Of a stretch of 64,000 nt of DNA, positions 44,861-55,885 are shown piece by piece (position 1 is the stretch's first letter; each line of letters starts with the position of its first letter). Where the stretch lies: assembly GCF_024166365.1 (NCBI RefSeq), contig NC_064842.1, positions 26,445,001 through 26,509,000 of the forward strand. The letters are read 5' to 3'. The position numbers and the translations under genes are program-made. The DNA comes from Elephas maximus indicus. Its lineage: Eukaryota; Chordata; Mammalia; Proboscidea; Elephantidae. The notes under the pieces are model-generated. The model did no database searches. It was given only the letters and a program-made list of their open reading frames with translations, and was not told where the DNA came from.

Positions 44861-46659
44861 AACTGTTGAATGTAAACAGATACAGTCACCAAAAAAAATT
44901 GGAAGTTAAGAAATAGGATATTTGGTAATAGTGAAAAAAAATGTACAATTTCATTAGATATGATTTTCACAGTCAGGCATAAAGTATCTTCATTATAATA
45001 TGAATCTTTTTTTAGTTTTTCATAAAGCTGAATTTATTTGGGTATTCTATCTCTCTCTCTCTTTTTTTTTTTTAAACAGGGTGGTTAAGATTTTTTTTTT
45101 TTAATCGACCCCATGTGACAATGTGACTTTTAGTGAGTTTTTGTGGGGCTAAAAACAAACTGCCCCCTGCACCTGAAAAATAATGACCACCAATCGGAGG
45201 AAGACCATTTAGACATGCAGGATCACAGTGCACTTGGAAAACTTCCATTTAAACTACAGTTCTACATTTATTTGAAGAAGCAGGATCAAAAGACAGTATG
45301 CTTTTCCGGGAGAAAAAAAACACTAAAGGAATAGAATGAAATAAGACCAGCAGAATAAAGTCTGTAAATATTGAAGCTGAGAACAGAAGCTGAGATATGG
45401 CTACCTGGGGGTTGGCTCATTATCATATCCTCTCTTTGTGAATGTTTGAACATTTGCACAATGAAGATTTCCTAAAGGGATTCCCTTTTCAGAGCTTGGG
45501 TCAAGAAGCCCTGAGTTTAATCAGAGAAGTGTAGAACTGCATTGTATTGGAGATCCACTGTGACGTTTTCTGGGGAATTAATAATGCTGATAGAAGCCCC
45601 CTCCCCTCACCCACTTCCTTTCAGGAGGTCTTGAGAAGGGAATGAAGAGGTATCCCCTCTAAGCGTCAGCCAATGACGAGCCTGGGAAGTGACTTGCTAA
45701 AGTGACAGAGCTCTGCTCCTTTATTCTTCCTTCAACAGTGAGGCCTCCTGGAACCCCACTGGCAGAGGGAAGCTTCCTTTCCACTAATTACACCCTCTTG
45801 CTTTCTGCTTCTCCTTCATCGCTGCCGCCAGTCATCTCCGAAGGGAAGGCTTAGGGCCCGGAGCAGTCCTTCAGGAAAGCCTGTTGTTCCAGTCTTTGTA
45901 ACACAGGAGGCAGAGGTGAATTTGTTGGTTCACCTCTCACCTGTACTGCTGTTGTGTGTCAACTCTGATTTTGGCATTATAAATAGAATACCTGAATCTA
46001 TCAGTGGACATTACATACTGGAAAAGTATTTATTCCTCTCCATTGTATGCTTCCTCTACAGTGCTTCATGGCTAACTGGAATGTGCTCTTGGATGTTTTA
46101 TGGAGCTGACCTGTTTTATTTTATTCCTACTCCTTGGGCATAAGATCGCCCTCCTGATCAGGCTCTGAAATTCCCACAGTGCAGCCAAATGTATTCCTTT
46201 TCCCGAATAAAAATGATACCAAAACACACGTGCAAAATCTAGGTGTTAAGGCTTGGATGCTGTGCCAATAAACTGCGAGATGACAGATGACATGTCACCA
46301 GTGTCCAGCCCAGCAAATGTTCAGTTATTAGCTGAGTGTTTAATATACCACTGATTTTTTGAGTTATGTACCAATATTCTTTTGTAGGAAGACAGAAAAT
46401 GGATCCCTACTATTACTGGGAGACAAATTTTCCCTGAGCAAGAAAGCGCCGTACTTTCTAAAATGAGAGCTGGAAAAAAATTAAACAACTAGGGAGATAA
46501 TGATTTTTCTTCTGACCAGAGGTTTTCAAGAAGTCTGGATGACCTCATGACATGGGAATGGTGGTGAAGACATACAAACTAGTCAGGGGTGGGCTGAGTG
46601 ACTCGAGACGTCTGGTTTCTCTGAAATTCCATAATCATAAATGCAGCAACCTTGCTTGT
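44861..46659. other. Unassigned 1.8 kb downstream of RYR2
   Basis: A CT/T tract at 45050-45075, a modest GC rise around 45.56-45.88 kb, and an open 75-codon frame at 45916-46143. No exon or repeat identified. Confidence 0.4.
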
Positions 46660-46978
46660 TGGGTGGTTGTTAGCTGCCATCGAGTTGGCCCACCATTGAT
46701 TTGCCCCCCGACTCAAGACAACTCCATGCACAACGGGATCAGATCATTGGGATCCATAGGGTTTTCACTGACTGATTTTTATAAGTAGAATGCCAGGCCT
46801 TTCTTCCTAGTCTGCCTTAGTCTAGAAGCACTTTTGAACCTGTTCGCATCATAGCTACACCAAAGCCTCCACTGACAGACAGATGGTGGCTGTATATGAA
46901 GTACATTGGCCAAGAATTGAACCTGGGTCTTCCACATGGAAGGTGGGAATTCTAGCAATGAGCCACCACGGCCCCCTG
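46660..46978 (-). mobile_element. AfroSINE composite (Gly-type head)
   Basis: This composite SINE lies just beyond the presumed RYR2 poly(A) site. Tail GTTAGCTGCCATCGAGTTGG; head complement ATGGAAGGTGGGAATTCTAG. Confidence 0.9.
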
Positions 46979-47240
46979 CAAACTTGCTTAGCTACAAGAA
47001 AATCTGACAATGTTCCAGGTTTCACTGCAGTGTTTGGAATTGTCCTAGACCCACCTCAGGTGAAAATCTCAAGGTTTCAGACTGCGTCTCAATTGTAAGA
47101 GAAATAGAGAAAGAGGGTGCAAAGTTAGTTAAATAGTTTAATCAGAGCAGTTTTACAATTCTAAAATTAAACAAGCAGACTTGTAATAAAAGAGCTCCAA
47201 TGTTTGCAAAATGACCTTGCTTCCATTCTGAATCTGCCTT

Positions 47241-47246
47241 TTTATT
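47241..47246 (-). promoter_or_regulatory. Candidate RYR2 poly(A) signal
   Basis: On the minus strand these bases read AATAAA, about 1.21 kb after the RYR2 stop. It is the only canonical AATAAA that I found on that strand in the repeat-free stretch between the stop and the first downstream SINE. A variant ATTAAA lies further on at 47137-47142. Confidence 0.5.
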
Positions 47247-47730
47247 TGTAAAGATCAGCATTACATTTAAAAGGACTCAAAATGGAGTGATTTATAGTAT
47301 CATCCGTGTTTTGTGATGCAACTGATGAAATCCCTGAATGGATATTGCTTCAGCTTTGATATTAAAAAAATGGCCTAACAAGGGGTCCTTAATCAACAAC
47401 GGATCGCCCGTGGCCAAAAGAAAAAAGATAAAACCCAAAACAACTGTCAAGTTCATAATGTATCACATTGTTGGTTGATGACACTGGCTCCATATATACA
47501 ATTAAGCCCACAACACTTGATTACTATGAATATAAGGATCGTGAAAGTTCTCTCACGTTGATCAACTTGCTTCTGAAGGTGTTCTTTTGTGTTTTAACTT
47601 GCATAATAAACATGCACTGAATTATTTCTTTTTGAAAGTGTATTTTTTTGCAGTCTTTTTTGTGTTCATACAAAGATTTCATAAAGTTGCAACGTTGCAT
47701 CAGAGCATAACCAAAAAGAGGGCAGGAGCA

Positions 47731-47820
47731 CACGGGGAGGGTGGATGCGAATGACGCCGAATGAGAAGAGCCTCCTCTCTGAGTCACGCCGCCGCCATTT
47801 TCGAAGTGTGCGCGCGAACT
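47731..47820. other. CpG-rich module with YY1- and AP-1-like sites
   Basis: About 11 CpG dinucleotides fall within roughly 90 bp in an otherwise CpG-poor region. On the minus strand there is AAAATGGCGGC at 47791-47801, matching the YY1 consensus, and TGACTCA at 47780-47786, matching AP-1. No repeat family was recognised here. It may be a conserved 3' UTR element, a small promoter or an enhancer. Confidence 0.5.
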
Positions 47821-48385
47821 GCTTTCCTTACCCTCCCCCACCAAAGAAAAGAATGAAGAAATGAAAACAACTCACAAAATCAATCTAACTAAGGAAAAAA
47901 AAAAAAAAAAAAAGGTCGACACAAAGAAAATAAAGATTTTTTTTTTCATGTACACATCTCCTGCATAGCTCAACCCACATATAGTAAGGCACTATTTCCC
48001 TTCGCAACTGGTGTCCACGGCTATCTGTGAAGTGCTACAGTGCTCTGTGACCCTTAGAGAGTTCCCTTCAGGATGGTGAACTAAAGAGATCAGGTGAGTG
48101 TGGTACCACGCTTCTCTGGGGATGTCCCACAGCTCCGGGAGACATCCAGAGTCTCAGAAGAAAATCTGTTTGGTTGGGTTATGATAGACAGTGTCCGGAA
48201 CGGTTTTCTTTCCAGAGTTCCTGTTTTTGTCTGTGTATGAATTTAGATTATTCTTCTGTCCTTGTTTTCAAAGAAAATACACAAAGTGGGGGAAAAAGCA
48301 CAGTCAGGTCTTCAGAAACGGCTGCAATGCTCCCAGAAAGCACGCAATGTTGGCAATTCACAAAATCCACAAGGTGTTTCCAAGA

Positions 48386-48420
48386 GAGTCCAGAGAGAGA
48401 GAGAGAGAAAGAGAGAAGGA
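48386..48420 (-). repeat. CT-rich microsatellite in RYR2 3' UTR
   Basis: On the plus strand this is a run of GA dinucleotides with interruptions, so it reads CT in the mRNA sense. It lies 33-67 nt after the stop codon and may vary in length between individuals. Confidence 0.85.
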
Positions 48421-48452
48421 TTTGGTTTCTAGAGGTGATTGGGGTCTGAGTT

Positions 48453-48548
<96 letters not shown>

Positions 48549-48702
48549 CTATAAAAGGAAAGGAAAGTTATTAACATTGTGTCTTTCCCCACCATGTGTG
48601 TTACTACAAAATATAAGATAGAAAGAAACTCAATTTTGTTGTTGTGCAGATCACATGTAACTGGAGAAGTCCAGATACATTTAGATCATTCCTAACTAAG
48701 TG

Positions 48703-48905
48703 CAAATCAGTTGCTATGGGGTCAAGTCCAACTCATGGCAACCCCATGGTGTCAGAGCAGAACTGCACTCCATAGGGTTTTTGCTGGCTGCTTTTTCAGA
48801 AGTACAGCACCAGGCCTTTCTTCCAAGGTGCTCTAGGCGGACATGAACTGCCAAACTTGGTTAGTAGCTGATTGCACTAACCATTCATATCACCCAGGGA
48901 CTCCT
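48703..48905 (-). mobile_element. AfroSINE long type in RYR2 last intron
   Basis: Tail GTTGCTATGGGGTCAAGTCC, middle TTTTTCAGAAGTACAGCACC, head end ATCACCCAGGGACTCC. It lies in the same transcriptional orientation as RYR2. Confidence 0.9.
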
Positions 48906-49259
48906 GACTCACTGTACCAGGCCTTATTTACTTCTGGTAATAAACAAACACACAAATAATCAATCTTCATTCTGACCATAATATAACACTGAGAAAATAT
49001 ATTTTTGTGATTACGTTTTTGAGGGTTCTTTAAGTACCTTAGGCAGTTAATATGCAATTTTTTAAAACTAACAATAATATTGTGGGTTAAAGGTCAATTT
49101 AAATAATCTGCTATCTGATTAAACAATCAAGAACACTATAATTAGGAAGACTCAATTTTCTTATAAGAAGGATTTCAAAACACAGACTCAGCATTTTCAG
49201 TTAAAAAAAGAAAAACATGTTTTATGTGACATTAGAATTTTGTATTTCCAACAAAGGCA

Positions 49260-49422
49260 AGGAGCCCTGGTGGTGCAGTGGTTAAGAGCTTGGCTGCTAA
49301 CCAAATGGTCAGCAGTTTCAACTCACCAGCAGCTCCTTGGAAACCCCATGAAGCAGTTCTACTCTATCCTATAGGGTTGCTATGAGTCGGAAACAACTCA
49401 ATGACAGTGGGTTTGGTTTTTT
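49260..49422 (+). mobile_element. AfroSINE (Asn-type head) in RYR2 last intron
   Basis: Head GGAGCCCTGGTGGTGCAGTG, tail GTCGGAAACAACTCAATGAC; antisense to RYR2. Confidence 0.93.
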
Positions 49423-49600
49423 AGTTAAGAAAGGCAAATTTTCCATCCTCATCCAAGATTACAAGAATGTTATATTATGATAACACAACCGATACTGGAA
49501 GGCGATTCCACCCATGAGGTTTAATGTACACATTTTGTTCCAATATGTAGGGTTTCTATCATTTCTTTCAGAAGATGGAATACAGTCACTGTTCACCCAC

Positions 49601-49652
49601 CTGTCCTGTGTGCTCTGTTTCATCTTTGTTTATGAGATACATCAGAAAAAAC
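49601..49652 (-). CDS. RYR2: RYR2 exon: Ca2+-site segment
   Basis: This short exon of 52 nt gives one base completing a leucine codon and then 17 residues, FFLMYLINKDETEHTGQ. The acceptor is GTCTGTAG and the donor GTGGGT, a weaker donor than the others in the gene. The first threonine after KDE corresponds to RyR1 T5001, whose backbone helps coordinate the activating Ca2+ ion; that equivalence is by counting back from the conserved C terminus. The exon sits between introns of about 1.05 and 1.56 kb, and a plus-strand AfroSINE lies about 180 bp past the donor. Confidence 0.95.
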
Positions 49653-50534
49653 CTACAGACACAGAGAGACTTATCAGAAATGGATTATATAAAAATATCA
49701 GCAAAAACAGATAGGAAATATGTTTTACGTATTTTATATTGCGTTCACTTATGGTCTGCACAGAAAAAACAACACAAATGCATTTTCTGGAAAATTAATC
49801 ATGTTGCACCAGAAATAGGTAAGAAGGTTTTCTGAGTTGACCTTTCTGAGCTGATGGGTGATTGTCACCCTAGAGACACTTTGGCTTCAGGTTAGGAACA
49901 GAAACATGTTTGTCAGAACCAAATCAGCACTGATGAATTTTAAGTGAAGGCGAGCTTAATGAGAAGTTCTAATTTCCTGATCAAGATTCAGTTAAGTATC
50001 GTTAAATCAATTCTGATTTTTTAAAAGTTTTTATCTTACTGAAAATATGGTCATTAAGGTCAATTTTCCCACAAAAATTTTACAGTGGAGATTTCATACA
50101 ATTATTTTCTTTAACTTTTCATTGTCTTTTTTTCCAGTGGAATATCTACACTGTGAATGTGTTTTGGGGGCATCGTTTCTTCTAAGTTCCGTTTTTCCAG
50201 GTCGATTTTATTTTGTATTTTGCACGGGTTTCCAATAGAAATATTAATGATGAATTATGTAAGACTAGTAACTTTGAATTTATTTCTTCAGTTAACCCTG
50301 GAGAAAATGGTGACGATGCCCTTCAGATACCCTGAGGGCAATACTGCGCTGAGTTGCCTATTGTATGGCTAATCCAATGTTTCCAAATACTTCCGTCCTT
50401 GTGTATGCTAACTGTTCACATTGTTTGGTAGCGCAAAGAAATGCGTCCAAACCACAAGGCAAACATGCTGTGGGGACCAAAAGGTCAAACTTCTTTGTAA
50501 ACAGATTTCAAAGGAGGTAAAACGTGGCCACAGC

Positions 50535-50725
50535 TCAAGTTTGCTTTGGAGTGGCTATATGCCAGACTCAGTGCATCTGTATTCACATCTGTTCACTCAT
50601 GGGGCAGGAATCACGATCCCCATTTAGAAAACTGAGGCTCAGAAAGGTTAAGTAATCTGTCTAAAGTCACACAGCCGTGACTCCCAAAGCCCGCAATGTT
50701 TTCTATAACGCTACTCTGCATTTCC
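50535..50725 (+). mobile_element. MIR in RYR2 intron
   Basis: GATCCCCATTTAGAAAACTG and AGGCTCAGAAAGGTTAAGTA and AAAGTCACACAGC are textbook MIR core. Confidence 0.9.
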
Positions 50726-51217
50726 TCTGTTTAATATGAAAATCAGGTCAGAAACTGAGTGAGGAGGGCTTGCCACCAAACTATAGTTTTGGTGAGTCCC
50801 ATGTAATTCCTAGATTCGTATGTATTTCAAAAAATGTAACCTTTAATTGTGCCTCCAATAATGCCAAAAAAAAAAAAAAAAAGGGGATCCGTAAATCCTC
50901 AGGAAAAAAAAAAAAAAGGGACATTCACGTATCTTCTAGGAAGCAGCCGAATGCTCCTATTCAAAATAGAAACCATGCATTCGCCTCCTCCCTTTCTACT
51001 TTTCCATTTCACCTTCCAGAAGGTATCACTCACATAAAGAGCTGAAACCTCATTTCTTAAGCGAACCTATTCCAGAGAAAAGAGAGCCACTAGCTGTCAG
51101 TTTTGCTCTTAGAGAGAGAAATGTAAGTGAAAAGAGAAAGAAGCCCATCTCGCTCAGGCTTCTTGAGCTCCCTGAGCTGGGGAGAACTCCTGGACACTGG
51201 GGCTGGCGCACACTCAC

Positions 51218-51318
51218 AGGTAATTGGCCAAGTTGTGTTCCTGTAACGTGTGCGTTTCAAAGCCATGTGGCACTGTGTCGAAGTAATCATTTCCTATCCC
51301 ACAGATGAAGCATTTGGT
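51218..51318 (-). CDS. RYR2: RYR2 exon: C-terminal zinc finger
   Basis: The exon has 101 nt: 33 codons plus two bases of a leucine codon. It lies between a CCTTCTAG acceptor and a GTGAGT donor. It encodes [20 protein letters not shown] followed by [13 protein letters not shown]. The two cysteines (CFIC) and the histidines of THTLQEH form the C2H2 zinc finger known from ryanodine receptor structures to brace the C-terminal domain. DYFDTVPHG, with valine, matches RYR2 rather than the DYFDTTPHG of RYR1 and RYR3. No metal ligand is lost. A minus-strand SINE starts about 65 bp beyond the acceptor, on the intron side. Confidence 0.96.
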
Positions 51319-51395
51319 CTAGAAGGCAAAGGGAAATATTAAAATGTCAGAGAGTTCAGAAATCAAAACAACAAGAAAACACAACTCACCACTTA

Positions 51396-51597
51396 AACAG
51401 TTGCTGGGGAGTCGATTCCGACTCATGGCAACCCTGCGTGTGTCCGAGTAGAATTGTACGCTGTAGGGTTTTCAGTGGCTGATTTTTCAGAAGTGGATCA
51501 CGAGGCCTTGCTTCCAAGGCACCTCTGGTTGGACTCAAACTGCCAACCATTTGGTTAGTACCGAATACGTTAACCATTTGCACCACCCAGGGACTCC
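51396..51597 (-). mobile_element. AfroSINE long type, perfect TSD
   Basis: Flanked by the 12-bp duplication ACTCACCACTTA (51384-51395, 51598-51609); about 65 bp upstream of a RYR2 acceptor on the gene strand. Confidence 0.94.
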
Positions 51598-51817
51598 ACT
51601 CACCACTTAGGCCCAGCTATTTTGCTTACTCAATACATGCGAACGGAAGCATAATGTGGAGGTTGTATCAAGCACATGAATAAAAATTTAAATGCTGGCA
51701 TGACTGTATCTTGCTGTTAGTTTAAATACTAATAGGCACCAGCAGCAAGAAGTAACAGATGCAGAAGAGTGCAGAATGATTCTGGCTGAAGAGCAACCTC
51801 CTTATTTTCTCCAGCCT

Positions 51818-51968
51818 AAGTGGTGGCACAGTGGTTAAGAGATGTGCTGCAAACCAAAATGTTGGCAGTTCGAATCCACAGCCGCTCCTTGGAAACCCTA
51901 CGGGGCAGTTCTACTCTGTCCTATAAGGTTGCTATGAGTCAAAATCGACTCCATGGTAATGGGCTAAG
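51818..51968 (+). mobile_element. AfroSINE (Asn-type head)
   Basis: Head GTGGTGGCACAGTGGTTAAG with box B GGCAGTTCGAATCC; tail AAAATCGACTCCATGGTAAT. Confidence 0.92.
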
Positions 51969-52139
51969 TAACAATTTCCAGGCCTAGTGATCCTTCTTGC
52001 TCACGATGTTGATTAACGTTATCTTGGCAGAACTGAACACATACTCAACTGAGACTGCAAATTCTGGTAGCCTACTGAAGGAAGTATGACAACCAAGGCA
52101 GAAAAAGAGCAGGTTATTTCCCTTTGGGGGGGCCAAATA

Positions 52140-52197
52140 CCAAGCTATTCCAGGAGGGCCTTCCGTGTGCCAGGCACTGTGCTAGGCACAGGATTAA
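52140..52197 (+). mobile_element. MIR fragment
   Basis: GTGTGCCAGGCACTGTGCTA and GGCACAGG are MIR phrases; the rest was lost when the next SINE inserted. Confidence 0.65.
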
Positions 52198-52207
52198 TGC
52201 TTGGATA

Positions 52208-52566
52208 TGCTGTTGTTGCTGTTAAAAATCTGCTGTCAAATCCTTCCCCGGTTCATGGAAACCCCACGCACAATGGAATGAAATGCTCCCCAGTCCTGTA
52301 CCATCCACATGATCAGCTGTGGATTGGCCCATTTGTGATTTATAGGGTTTTCATTGGCTGATTTTCAGAAGTAGACCGCCAGCCTTTCCTCCTAGTCTAT
52401 CTTAGTCTGGAAGTCCCCCTGAAAACCTGTTCAGCGTCATAGCAACATGCAAGCCTCCACTGACCAATGGGCGGTGACTCTGCATGAGGTGCACTGACTA
52501 GGAATTGAACCTGGGTCTCCCACATGGAAGGTGAGAATTCTACCACTGAACCACCACGGCCCCCTT
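52208..52566 (-). mobile_element. AfroSINE composite (Gly-type head), complete
   Basis: Complete composite copy from a TGCTGTTGTTGCTGTT tail complement to a head complement (AGGTGAGAATTCTACCACTG). Confidence 0.92.
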
Positions 52567-54042
52567 GGGCAGGTACCAGGGATACTATTCATCTGTAGGA
52601 ACCAAGGCCTAGTCTGTCCGTGTTTCCCTAATCCTAACCACACAGCTCTCCATGCAGGCTGTATATGGCACCTGCTCACACCTGCCCTCCACTTTATTAT
52701 TAGAATTGCATACACTATCAACTCAAAGGAATTCAGTCATCATCATCCTCGTGTGTCCAGATACCCATCTTCCCTGCACATAGGAAGCTGTTTTATAGCA
52801 CTCAAGGCATGTTTATGATGCCCTAGATTCCAGGACCCAGAATCAAGGTGATCAAGATAATTTATAAAATTCTTCCTGCCTTATCGACCAACAACTGCTG
52901 ACAGCAGATAAGCCACACTCAGCTATTTGAGAGAGCAATCAGATCTTCACATATCCAATTAGATGGCTCGCAAACTAAACAGGTTCAATACTTAATTCAT
53001 CAGCTTTACCCATGAACCTGTTCTTCCTTTTGACTGACCCGGGTCAGCTAACTGCACCATGATCCACCTGGGGGCTCATGCTGAAAGCTGGGTGTCATCC
53101 TTGCTTGCTCCACTCTTCTTCGTCCCCTGCATTCGGCCCATCGCCAAGTCCTTTAATCCATCTAGTTCCCTGTTTCCTCTGCGGCACTATCTTAGCAAGC
53201 GCTTCATAAACCCCTACCTAGAAAATGCTGACAGCCGCTTCCCTGCCCCTGGTCCTGCCAGTTTCTAATTCATTCCCCACATTTTAAAACACAGCTATCT
53301 TTTTAAATTGTAAATCCATCACCTCATTGTTGCCCTGCTTAAAATCCTTTTCTTGCTCCCCACAGCCCATAAATTAAGCTGTAAATTTCCCAAATGAATT
53401 ATCAGGCTCTTTATTATCTGCTGCCTTCTCCAGCCCCGTTGCTAGAGCTCAATGCTTCAGTCATTCTGAACCACTTACGCTTGCAAGAAAAGAGGTTTTC
53501 TCTCGTCTTTTGGGTTTTGGTACCTAAGCTTAGATGATAGCATTCTTATGGTACACGATGTGAATTGCAGCCCTGGAGGTGGGCAGTTGAGGGAGGGTTG
53601 AGGCAGGTTTTCTAAACTGTCCTGCTCTCTCCCACTCTATCAAAACCCTCCAAAGACCTGTGGAGCCCTCCTTAACCTTCAGGCCTCAGCGTGGACTCCC
53701 TCTTGCGGGATTTTCCCTGAGCCTTCGGGAGTGAATTAGTGACTAACACCAGAGACCCCACACTCATGGCTGACTCCTATAAAGGGCTCATCACATTCTT
53801 CTGTAATTGCCTGTTCACTTTTCAAAGATTCGAAATTTTTGAATGAGTGGTCGCCACACTCCTGGGGGCAGAGACCAAACCATATTGCTCTTTGTATACA
53901 TAATACTGTTTGTACGTGCCGGCTTGCTGTTTGTATACACCTGGAGCCTACCATGGTCCCAGCCAAGCACACTGCTCAATCATATTTATTTCCTGAATTA
54001 AAAACGTTGTCCTTTTCCCCTTTTTCCCACATCCATGATTCT
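52567..54042. other. RYR2 intron, no named repeat
   Basis: Looks like old repeat-derived or unique intron sequence; nothing assigned. Confidence 0.45.
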
Positions 54043-54052
54043 CTTGATAAAG

Positions 54053-54079
54053 GTGCCCTGCTGGCACAGTGGTTAAGAG
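54053..54079 (+). mobile_element. 27-nt SINE-head stub with TSD
   Basis: Only the first 27 nt of the Asn-type SINE head (GTGCCCTGCTGGCACAGTGG then TTAAGAG) sit between CTTGATAAAG (54043-54052) and CTCGATAAAG (54080-54089). There is no tail. This fits retroposition of a 3'-truncated RNA (tailless retropseudogene). Confidence 0.75.
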
Positions 54080-54149
54080 CTCGATAAAGTCAGTGATAAA
54101 AATCAACACCCACAACCAAAAAAGTGGAGTCAGAAATGGAAAGGCTTAC

Positions 54150-54214
54150 CTCCATATCTTCTTTGACTTGTTCCTGTTGGTCTCTTAATTCTCCAAAAGC
54201 ATCAATAATTAAAC
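54150..54214 (-). CDS. RYR2: RYR2 exon: cytosolic S6 extension
   Basis: This 65-nt exon opens with two bases completing the split glycine codon and then encodes 21 residues, [16 protein letters not shown] followed by KEDME. The acceptor is AACACCAG and the donor GTAAGC. The peptide is the continuation of S6 into the cytosol, which couples the C-terminal domain to the gate. The amphipathic charged helix is essentially identical across the three ryanodine receptors, so the paralogue assignment rests on neighbouring exons. Split-codon phases (1 in, 0 out) fit both neighbours exactly. The upstream intron, 54215-56439, holds two MIRs and an inverted RTE. The downstream intron, 51319-54149, holds SINEs and a 27-nt SINE stub. 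Confidence 0.95.
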
Positions 54215-55069
54215 CTGGTGTTAAGTAAAGACACAAGGTAATCTCTATCAACCAGAGAAGAATAATAACATTTATAGCACCGGAGTGAATCCTTTCAAGG
54301 AAAAGGAAAACACATAATCACCTTGAAAAATCCACCAAACACAGTAAAAATATGAGTACACATCTGATACTCCCACTAAAGAAGTGGAGTCCTCTCTTTG
54401 GAGCCAGCGGGACATGCAGTTACTGAAAAAGAGCTTAACAATGAAGCCATAAAATAGAAAAATCTTTGCTTAACTTGACATACAGCTGCTTCCTGATAAG
54501 AAGGAAAAACTGAGACTGACGGTTATAAACTACAGAAAACTTCATGAATAAAATTTTCAAGTGCTAATTTGGAAGTAAAAGATTATTATCATATTAACAA
54601 TCAAAAATTGGCCTCATATAACTTTTTTCAACAAATTCTTCATAAAGAAACTCTTCCATAATTTATGAACAGCTCCAACCAGAAAGGAGCCGCATGGAGG
54701 TGCTGTTTGAGCCCTTTTCCCTCCTAAGCCTCACCGGCTGCACATTTCCTTCCGAGTGTTTTATGACTGTGCCCTCTTTGACAACGCATTACTGTACCAC
54801 TCAATAAAGACATAAAGAATGGATTATGAGGCCTTTAAATCTGTCTACGGACTTTACTGGAAAAAAAAAGGACCTTTTTTTATGTCTGTGGAACTTAAAG
54901 GATAATGTCACATTTATAGACGTTTGTTTTAAGCCAGGATAAATGTTTAAATAAGTGTGTAAGCAGAAAAAGATAATGTGAGTGATTTTTCTGAGTGAAA
55001 AAAAAACATCATACTCTAACTTGCCCTGGAGTAAAAGGATTAGTGTGTCAGTTCAGCACCGTAGTTGTA

Positions 55070-55262
55070 AGTGAGGGCTCTGGGTCCAGCTGCCTAGATT
55101 TGGACTCCAGCCCTGATACTTTTTAGCTGTGTACTTTGGCCGAGTTACTTAGACTTCGCATGGACAACAGCACGACTCTCATAAAGTTGTTGTGAGGGTG
55201 GAACGAGTTGACGTGCCTGGCATGACTAGGTGCTCAACAACGATAGCTAGCTCTATCATTAC
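55070..55262 (+). mobile_element. MIR in RYR2 intron
   Basis: TAGCTGTGTACTTTGGCCGA, AGTTGTTGTGAGGGTGGAAC and GTGCCTGGCATGACTAGGTG in MIR order. Confidence 0.88.
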
Positions 55263-55712
55263 TTATGATGTGTTGATTATAACATCAGGACAGAGCTGTG
55301 GCAATGCTCTGTTGTGATCGTGGGTTCTCACTGGCTTGCTTTCAGAAGTAGAACCACAGAACTTTCTTCCCAATCTTTCTTAGTCTGGAAGCTGTGCTGA
55401 AACCTGTCTACCATGGGTGACCCTGCTGGTATTTGAAATACGGGTGGCATAGCTGCCAGTATCACAGCAACACACAATCCACCAGAGCCACGACAACCTG
55501 ACAGATGGGTGGTGACTCCTACAACAGAATATTGTCCGATATAGTGCCGTAAGATGAGTCCCCTACTGGCCACAACAGTGGACTCCAGTATACCAACAAT
55601 TATGAAGATGGCACAGAACTGGGTAATGTTGTGATCAACATTAATGTTGTTCTGTTGTGCTTCAGGCTACTACAAGTCGGGGTCACTTCAACAGCAGCTA
55701 ACAACAACTCGG
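55263..55712. mobile_element. RTE with inverted 5' half and internal deletion
   Basis: Bases 55263-55517 are the RTE 5' leader on the minus strand; 55518-55712 are, on the plus strand, a further leader part (CAATATTGTCCGATATAGTG-like) joined to the RTE 3' end (GGTCACTTCAACAGCAGC and TAACAACAACT). The APE and RT coding region is missing. Confidence 0.75.
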
Positions 55713-55719
55713 TTAGGTA

Positions 55720-55885
55720 CTTGAACGTACATCATTTTTTAAAACCTCTCAGTAGCCTTACAGCTTAGAGATTTATATAATTTCCACCTTATAGACGCAG
55801 AGGTGAAATGGCTCACCCACCAAAAGTCATGAACCTAGTAAGTGGCAGGGTTGGGATTTCAACCCCGGTCTTGGTGACTAAAAGT
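55720..55885 (+). mobile_element. MIR in RYR2 intron
   Basis: CCACCTTATAGACGCAGAGG and AGTAAGTGGCAGGGTTGGGA with TTTCAACCCCGGTCT. Confidence 0.85.

Larger units (their letters stand above)
47225..48452 (-). other. RYR2: RYR2 3' UTR (extent inferred)
   Basis: This sequence follows the stop codon on the gene strand and has no recognised SINE or LINE until about 46.98 kb, where a minus-strand SINE begins. About 1.2 kb is plausible for this gene from memory, but only the start is certain. Reading from the stop, it holds a CT-rich microsatellite 35-65 nt after TGA, an A/T-rich stretch around 47.88-47.95 kb, a CpG-rich module, and an AU-rich distal part with several short T runs. A reading frame crossing it (47524-47844) looks fortuitous. 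Confidence 0.6.

Noticed and set aside
45916..46143. 75-codon hydrophobic frame that could be a small membrane protein
   Set aside because: T-rich DNA gives hydrophobic frames by chance; no start context, homologue or neighbour supports it.
1..47200. Search for ZP4, which lies tail-to-tail beyond RYR2 in human
   Set aside because: No zona pellucida-like exon or cysteine pattern was seen in the readable frames; it probably lies left of the window.
47524..47844. 106-codon minus-strand frame in the RYR2 3' UTR
   Set aside because: No domain, overlaps the CpG-rich module and has the uneven composition of chance openness; no splice or start context supports a gene.
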